Shown here: positions 59,101 through 64,000 of the stretch, piece by piece | Position numbering within the stretch: the first letter of the stretch is position 1 | How the letters are laid out: every line of letters begins with the position of its first letter | Source: Tachinus rufipes | Lineage: Eukaryota > Arthropoda > Insecta > Coleoptera > Staphylinidae | Direction of reading: 5' to 3' | NCBI GenBank assembly: GCA_963932245.1 | Contig: OZ010750.1 | Location: 53,669,000 to 53,732,999, forward strand | Length of the DNA stretch: 64,000 nt | The notes under the pieces: generated by a model | What the model saw: the letters and a program-made list of their open reading frames with translations, nothing else | Databases searched by the model: none | What the model was told of the DNA's origin: nothing | Translations under genes and position numbers: made by a program

Positions 59101-62100
59101 TATATCCTGTATGACACTGTAAATAATTATATAATTATAAAACCACGCTTGCGAATTATCAATGATCTGTCAAATCAAGTTTCATTGTTTACTACATTTT
59201 GCAGGTTATGTTATTTGTTTTGAATTGATTATTGCTTCAGTTATGCCCGTATGACACTGATCTATAATTCTTTATTAAATTATATATATAAAAATATTTA
59301 AATTTTAAAAAGTTTGTAAATATTAAAAAGAAATTACCTGTAACAATAATTTTTTAAGTGACCTTGTTGCTATGGCGTTTAATAATTTGACAATTATTGA
59401 CAAATTGTCACCAATCTATGAAATTTACTCAAGTATACGATCAACATTCTTGAATTACAAGTTCATTTTACCATTAAAAATGGAAAATTATACAAACTCT
59501 CAGAAAGTTGACATGCTCCTGGTATACGGGTTTTGTCAAGGAAATGGGCGTCAGAGTGTTAGGGTTTACATGGAGAGGTTTCCTAACCGTCGAATACCAA
59601 ACCACCAAACATTTACCAATATTGAGCGTCATCTTCGGGAAACGGGCAGTTTTGAGAAAAAGTTTGAAGGCAGGGGTCGTATGCGAACAACTCGAACTGT
59701 GGAAACAGAAGAGATGATTCTGGAAAGAGTTGAAGAAGAACCAAGTACCAGTACCCGTCTCTTAGAACGTGAGTTAAATGTTCCTAAAACGATTGTCAAT
59801 GAGGTTTTAAAAGAACAGTTGTTACATCCTTACCACATACAAAAAGTCCAGGAACTTTTACCGACTGATCCCCCCATGCGGCTTACATTTTGTCAATTTA
59901 TTAGAAACAAAAGAATCCTTGTTCCAAATTTTTGTAGAAAAATTATGTTTACTGACGAGGCATGCTTTACAAGATCTGGGGTAACCAATCTGCACAACGA
60001 ACATATTTATTCCGATGAAAATCCACATGCCATTAAAGTTGCACATCATCAGCATTAATTTAAAATTAATATTTGGGCAGGTATTATTGATCACTACCTT
60101 ATTGGTCCCATTGTTATTCCAGACAGGTTAGATGGAAATATTTATTTAAATTTTTTGCAAGACACATTACCAATTCTTCTGGAGAATTTGCCCCTTTTAC
60201 TTCGGAGGGAAATGTGGTATATGCATGATGGTGCCCCGCCCCATTTTTCCGTTGCCGTTCGGCAATACTTACATCATCAATATCCCAACCGATGGATTGG
60301 AAGAGGCAATGATGCACCAGTAAAATGGCCACCACGTTCTCCTGAGTTAAATATGTGTGACTTCTTTTTGTGGGGCGCTATTAAAACAGAAGTTTACAAG
60401 ACTCCGGTAAACACACGCGATGATTTATTGCAGCGGATTTTAAATGCAGGCAACCATTTTAATAATCCCGAGACATTAGATAGGGTCCAATATCATTTTT
60501 TAAAGAGTGTTAATAAGTGTATTCAGCAAGATGGCGGTCATTTTACACATTTGCTTAAGTAATGTTTTTGTTTTACTTAGTTTTTTACAATAGATACTTT
60601 CAACTTTGTTATACTTTTGTTTTTTTTGACGCCCTCTACCGGCTAAACGAGACAATTTTGGATATAACTAAGTCGGCTTAGATCGACCTATTTTGACGTC
60701 AGGAGTCTGTCGTCAAACGTTGTACACGTATTTTCCGGACACCCTGTATATATAATTCAAGACATAATTATGGACAGTGTCATACGGGTTTTAGCAGATT
60801 GTGGATAGTCTCATTCCAACATTTTAGTACATTATCATAAAGCTCTAATACAGGGAGTTTATAAAAGAATGGGATTATGTAATCACTTTAAATATGACGC
60901 CTTTTTAAAATTGTCCACTGTACTATTTGTTTTGACAGTTCAACTTTGACAGCTGTCAAGCAATCAAGGTTATAAGAATGTATACAAATGAAGAGAATAT
61001 TTTTAATATTGATTTCTACTTTAGGAATGGGCGGTTTGATAATGGGAAATGGCTCTATTCTATTCCGGATTGTGTTCGAGAAATTACTACTGATAATTAT
61101 AAACATGTAAACATATGAAAATATTTTTATTATTGAATTCTAAGATAGGCAACTTTATTTACGCATTTTTACTACAGCTAGACACGAATAGCCTAGTTGC
61201 CTATTATACCGGCCACACAATACGTGTCTAGCTGTAGAGCGGCACAAACACACATTAGATAGTTACATAATCCCAAACATTTATATCACCCTGTATAATA
61301 CATTGTTGTTGCTTTGGTAGTGCTACTCGTTAAATCTGAGACTGTCACACATATTTGCAATTTACTAAATTATTAGGCAAATTCCAGCATAAGCTCTTCA
61401 ATTAAACAAACTGAGAATTTGTTATTTTGTTTATTATACCATCAAATTATTTGAGTTTTCTTGCATTAATGCACCATTTAACGCCAACTGTTTATCAATC
61501 GAAGTATAAATATCACATTTTTTGAAATTGAAAAAAAGTTTATTATAGCTGTTCATGATAATGTCGAGCCCATTTGAAAAATAATCAAATATTGAGAAAG
61601 ACTGTTTTAAACCTTATTTTCGTATACATATGAAACGTACGTACACTACATTGGACTTTCCACCTGATACAAATTATATAAAGAAATCAACATTACAAAA
61701 TATACAAATAAAAAGTTAAGTACATGCCAATAAAAATAAAACCGGCCAAATTAGTTAAAGAAGTTATTAGTACTATAAAACCTTGCTTGTAACACATAAA
61801 ATAATAATAATAATAACAAACAACAAAAAATAACCGTAGACAAATCTGGGACTTCATGCAGTAATATTATGCGTTCATACCAACCTCTTATTGGTCAATA
61901 CACGAGATGTTGATGATGTTGGGGTTTTCACAGTTACAGGTGACATTTTTCCTGCCCTTAACATTGTTGGTGTACCAACAGGACTTACCAACACTCTTGT
62001 ACGATATACTTTTCGTTCATTGTTACTAAACAATTATTAAAAAAATAATCAAATCATAATTAATTAACTTGGGTGTACTTACGGTCTTACTGCCAAAGGT

Positions 62101-63576
62101 TTGGCATGTCTTCTTAAAGCCTTAATTTGGTTCAATTTATCACCTTGAGTTAAAGGTGATGAATTTTCTTCAGTCAATTTACTGTCATCTTTATCATTCA
62201 GTTTCATGGTATCAACTTTCTTTAAAATGCAACAAACTTGTTGTGGGACATCATCTTCAATACCATCATTTTCCATATCGGAATAGATGCCTTTCTTATG
62301 CTTTGCCGGTGCTATAGGGCAACGCCTGCGACGGAAGTTTTCGCCATCTTTCCACATCTGTTCTTGTTTGCTACAAATTAGAATTAATAAAATTTAAAAA
62401 CTAAAAAAAAAAATGGAATTTGTATATTTAAAAATTAGAGTACTGGAAATTCTAGAATAGGTAAAAGAAAGATATTTTTATGAACTTACCATTCCAACCA
62501 AACCTGTTGATGCCCAATAACAGAACCTGGTCGGCACATACGTATCCAAGCAATAGCTTCTTTAGCCCCAAAATGATAATGCTTCATCAAATAGCAACCA
62601 ATTAATGTCCCCGTCCTACCCAAACCAGCTAAAATATTAACAACAAAATCAAGTAATCCTATAACCAATTAATATTTACCTTTGCAATGTACAGCAACGG
62701 CGCCACTAGCCCTTTCGCATATATTCAAGAATTCATTCAAAATTTTGTCAGTAGGTGTACTACCATCAATAAAATACAAATCAAAATGCTCAAATCCTGC
62801 ATTTACAAATTTATTCGAATCATACATCTTCTTGTTGAGACGTATAATTGTAGTCACATTATGTTTCATAAAATAATTAAAATAAAATTCAGGGGCATGC
62901 AATGGATAACCTTGCAAAATTCGACTCTTATTATGCGGTCCACAGAATCCCAAAAATTTATCCGGGACAATCCAATTCAAATCACCATTTTCAACACGCT
63001 ATAAAATTAAATTGTTTATAAATAATTAATTAATTTTACTTACAATATTACCTCATAAAATTCATATTGGACTTGATTAAAATTGTTAAAATTAAAAAAT
63101 CCCAAGCGTTTAGCCTTTGCGAGTCCTTTTAAACAATCAAGTAATGAGATTGTATAAGGATCTCCAACTGATGCATCTCGAAACTCAATGTATGGCAATT
63201 GATTATTCCTGCAAAGAACTTCATATGCTCTCTCAGGAGTATAATCCAAATAAATTATCTGTAATTATTAACATTAATTATTTGAATTAATTTTAATAGT
63301 TTATACATACAGCATAGCAGCCAATCAAGCAAGCTGCATTCAAACGATTCTTTTTATCATCAGTTGTGGTATGCACAATGCGTTGGTGTTGAAACATACC
63401 ACTGTGCAGTGTTTTGTTCAATCTGTCGCAGTATGTATACAACATGGAGATATTAAGAGGACCAAAATCGGTGAAAAAATTTTCATAGTTCAAGACGTTC
63501 TCCACTGTGAAGTAATGAGTGCATGATGTAGCACGTGGTTGTTCACTCGTACGTAATGTAACGAAGTATAATCTCT
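55825..63576 (-). CDS. Cdc14: Dual-specificity phosphatase CDC14 (5' exon outside window)
   Basis: Spliced minus-strand gene. Exons 63576-63311, 63258-63052, 62998-62680, 62628-62490, 62370-62083, 62025-61885 and a probable terminal exon 56119-55825, all GT-AG and phase-consistent. CDC14 removes phosphates from CDK sites (pSer-Pro) and acts in nucleus, nucleolus, centrosome or spindle during mitotic exit and ciliogenesis. The N-terminal non-catalytic domain has FTDFGPLNISMLYTYCDRLN and the core has GFCGPHNKS. The general-acid loop is FIDGSTPTD, the P-loop HCKAGLGRTG (HCX5R) spans exons 3 and 4, and CRPGSVIGHQQVWLE follows. The C-tail is basic and Ser/Thr-rich. The first exon must lie right of the window because the 63576 exon opens two bases into a codon after an acceptor. 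No frame breaks: the gene looks functional. Confidence 0.93.
56130..57300. repeat. Diverged tandem duplication, ~245-bp period
   Basis: AAATCTGTGAAGAAATTTAC...GGCCGTTATA...TACTTGTCCC near 56990-57060 recurs near 57233-57298 in the same order. Upstream are several GTAGCGCTAC-type palindromic words (56578, 56672, 56729). No gene; this lies in the putative CDC14 intron. Confidence 0.5.
57300..58160. other. GC-rich non-coding island
   Basis: Clearly richer in G+C than the surroundings, with no long open frame and no recognisable rRNA, tRNA, LTR or transposase sequence. It may be an LTR, a SINE-like element or the remnant of an unknown repeat. I cannot assign it. Confidence 0.5.
58245..58413. repeat. 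Tandem duplication, ~90-bp unit
   Basis: Two units each start AGGACCTGCAAGTGATAACA and include AAGGATCAATAAATTTGATT and CCAAATRACACCAGT. The copies differ at about a dozen positions; the second is slightly shorter. Confidence 0.9.
58420..59010. other. AT-rich DNA, nothing identified
   Basis: No gene or repeat recognised in this part of the putative CDC14 intron. Confidence 0.5.
59016..59300. repeat. Three copies of palindromic repeat family P
   Basis: CCCGTTTGACACTGTCTATA at 59016, CCTGTATGACACTGTAAATA at 59106 and CCCGTATGACACTGATCTAT at 59246, each followed by an AT-rich palindromic tail. An inverted copy closes the region at 60748-60788. The first and the inverted copy match over about 45 bp and could be TIRs of a composite element with TTATA/TTTTA flanks. 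Confidence 0.7.
59480..60562 (+). pseudogene. Mariner-superfamily DDE transposase with one nonsense codon
   Basis: A single plus-strand frame of 360 codons counted from ATG 59480 (an in-frame ATG also exists at 59372). The N-terminal helix-turn-helix domain has MENYTNSQKVDMLLVYG and ERFPNRRIPNHQTF (DUF4817-like). The catalytic domain has FTDEACFTRSG (D159), WYMHDGAPPHFS (D250) and WPPRSPELNMCDFFLWG (E289, 38 residues after D250). The protein ends HFTHLLK. Cut-and-paste transposition is the family function. Codon 193 is TAA (60056-60058), right after AHHQH, and is the only break. The right TIR is present, the left is not seen. Confidence 0.88.
60719..60749 (-). repeat. Right terminal inverted repeat of the transposase element
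   Basis: Minus strand TACAGGGTGTCCGGAAAATA then CGTGTACAAC, the typical terminus of this transposase family, starting with TA plus CAGGGTGTCC. I find no matching copy upstream of 59480, so the left end is deleted or too decayed. Confidence 0.65.
60748..60788. repeat. Inverted copy of palindromic repeat family P
   Basis: Reverse complement reads CCCGTATGACACTGTCCATA and matches 59016-59060 over about 41 bases. It directly abuts the transposase TIR, so the transposon probably inserted into the AT-rich centre of a palindromic family P element. Confidence 0.75.
60851..61293. mobile_element. 443-bp MITE (family A, copy 3)
   Basis: Ends CAGGGAGTTTATAAAAGAAT and the inverse of CAGGGTGATATAAATGTTTG, with TA at 60849-60850 and 61294-61295. 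The interior matches copy 2 (39982-40373) almost throughout, including MYTNEENIF and NGRFDNGKWLYSIPD. The excess length is mainly the 60-bp insertion at 61175. Confidence 0.9.
61175..61234. mobile_element. 60-bp micro-MITE nested in the family A element
   Basis: CAGCTAGACACG at the left and its exact inverse CGTGTCTAGCTG at the right form 12-bp TIRs around a 36-base centre. TA flanks both sides (61173-61174 and 61235-61236). The homologous site in copy 2 (near 40312) reads CACTAGAGCGG, a single TA with no insert, so this is a true insertion with TA target duplication. Confidence 0.88.
61300..61870. other. AT-rich, putative CDC14 intron start
   Basis: No gene or repeat recognised between the MITE and CDC14 exon f. 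Confidence 0.5.
61885..62025 (-). CDS. Cdc14: CDC14 exon f (tail; alternative stop at 61875)
   Basis: Acceptor GTTTAG|TAAC. It encodes NNERKVYRTRVLVSPVGTPT and a Ser/Thr/Pro-rich stretch with several SP/TP sites. Without splicing the frame reaches TGA at 61877-61875. With splicing at AGAG|GTTGGT (exon end 61885) it leaves phase 2, matching the exon at 56119. Confidence 0.75.
62083..62370 (-). CDS. Cdc14: CDC14 exon e
   Basis: Acceptor TTGTAG|CAAAC, donor ACC|GTAAGT in phase 2. It opens with KQEQMWKDGENFRRRR, the end of the catalytic domain, followed by an acidic, Ser-rich regulatory tail (NDGIEDD, KDDSKLTEENSS) and QIKALRRHAKPLAVRP. Confidence 0.88.
62490..62628 (-). CDS. Cdc14: CDC14 exon d (P-loop end)
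   Basis: Acceptor TTTTAG|CTGG, donor AATG|GTAAGT in phase 2. It completes HCX5R with AGLGRTGTLIGCYLMKHY and continues to CRPGSVIGHQQVWLE. Confidence 0.92.
62680..62998 (-). CDS. Cdc14: CDC14 exon c (catalytic domain, first part)
   Basis: Acceptor TTATAG|CGT, donor AAG|GTAAAT in phase 1. It encodes FLGFCGPHNKSRILQGYPLH, the general-acid loop FIDGSTPTD and the active-site VHCK. Confidence 0.92.
63052..63258 (-). CDS. Cdc14: CDC14 exon b
   Basis: 69 codons, phase 0 at both ends (TTACAG|ATA, GAG|GTAATA). It includes TPERAYEVLCRNNQLPYIEF and RDASVGDPYTISLLDCLKGL. Confidence 0.9.
63311..63576 (-). CDS. Cdc14: CDC14 exon a (N-terminal domain)
   Basis: Acceptor TTTCAG|AGAGA, donor GCT|GTATGT. It encodes RLYFVTLRTSEQPRATSC through CLIGCYA, the first half of the non-catalytic dual-specificity domain. 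Confidence 0.9.
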
Positions 63577-63579
63577 CTG

Positions 63580-64000
63580 AAATAAGATGATAAAAGATTA
63601 TATATAATCAATTAGGGCAGAAATTATTAGGTGAGGAGGAGTTTATATTCTAAAAAATAGGAGAGTTGCAAAAAAATCCAACATGCATTAAATGACTTGG
63701 TCTGACCAACTCAAATATTTTTTTAATATTTTATTTTTATTATGAAAGCGGACAATTCATAATGCATTTATACTACACCTTTTTAGCTATAGTGATACTA
63801 CAGATTTTTACATTTTTTGCAATTTTCAAATCTATACTTGTAAGTCTGATAAACACAAGCATCAGTAAAGGTAATTTATTTAATTTATTATGCAATGTTG
63901 TCTTTTTATTCACTATTTTTGAATTTTATAAAAAAAAATTGAAAACATAAAATTTGCAATTGTCTCAAATGTTAGTATCAAATTTTGTAAAAAATTCACA
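63580..64000. other. CDC14 intron at the right edge
   Basis: AT-rich with no convincing minus-strand exon or start codon context. The missing first CDC14 exon is probably beyond the window. Confidence 0.5.

Noticed and set aside
62687..63004. 105-codon plus-strand frame
   Set aside because: Antisense of CDC14 exon c, which carries unambiguous phosphatase motifs.
1..64000. CRISPR array, operon-like defence locus or integrated virus
   Set aside because: No regularly spaced short repeats, no prokaryotic gene organisation, and no viral gene set beyond retroelement polyproteins.

Overview
The window looks like insect nuclear DNA, possibly from a beetle (the order is a weak inference from transposon flavour). 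It is very AT-rich, its two host genes are split by GT-AG introns, and the rest is dominated by transposable elements. I see no rRNA, tRNA, CRISPR array, operon or other prokaryotic feature.

Two host genes are supported. On the plus strand, four exons between 35691 and 46299 encode a complete 335-residue class A GPCR that resembles insect prostaglandin (EP-like) receptors; its second intron is 9.4 kb and packed with repeats. On the minus strand, six exons between 63576 and 61885 encode most of the dual-specificity phosphatase CDC14, including the HCX5R active site. The first exon lies beyond the right edge. A phase-compatible basic exon 5.8 kb downstream (56119-55825) is probably its alternative C-terminus. 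The GPCR and CDC14 converge, so their 3' ends face each other across 46.3-55.8 kb.

Layout: 1-9.7 kb is mostly featureless AT-rich DNA with two tandem-repeat arrays (2.2 and 8.0 kb) and decayed Tc1-like transposase (6.6-7.8 kb). From 9.7 to 23.2 kb lie a Penelope-like end remnant, a LINE endonuclease fragment, a TIR/MITE element (12.0 kb), a decayed BEL/Pao polyprotein (13-15 kb), a 74-bp perfect inverted repeat (17.0 kb) and a LINE with endonuclease and reverse transcriptase (18.9-21.9 kb). From 23187 to 28231 is a very young Ty1/copia element: identical 244-bp LTRs, a perfect 5-bp target duplication, a half-tRNA primer site and a polypurine tract. Its single polyprotein is split only by four one-base shifts, all in homopolymers. 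The 28-35 kb stretch holds little beyond another LINE fragment.

The GPCR intron holds a piggyBac-like MITE, a Penelope-like GIY-YIG fragment nested inside a TTCGGCGC-ended MITE, a second copy of the 12-kb MITE family, and a decayed jockey-type LINE. From 46.6 to 51 kb are more LINE remnants and a second TTCGGCGC MITE. The putative CDC14 intron carries a mariner-superfamily transposase with one nonsense codon (59.4-60.6 kb), palindromic repeats, a third copy of the 12-kb MITE family, and inside that copy a 60-bp micro-MITE flanked by a TA duplication.

I found no clearly new multi-gene system. The most interesting items are the copia element's frameshift pattern, the nested micro-MITE, the Penelope-in-MITE nest, the long perfect hairpin and the two possible CDC14 C-termini.
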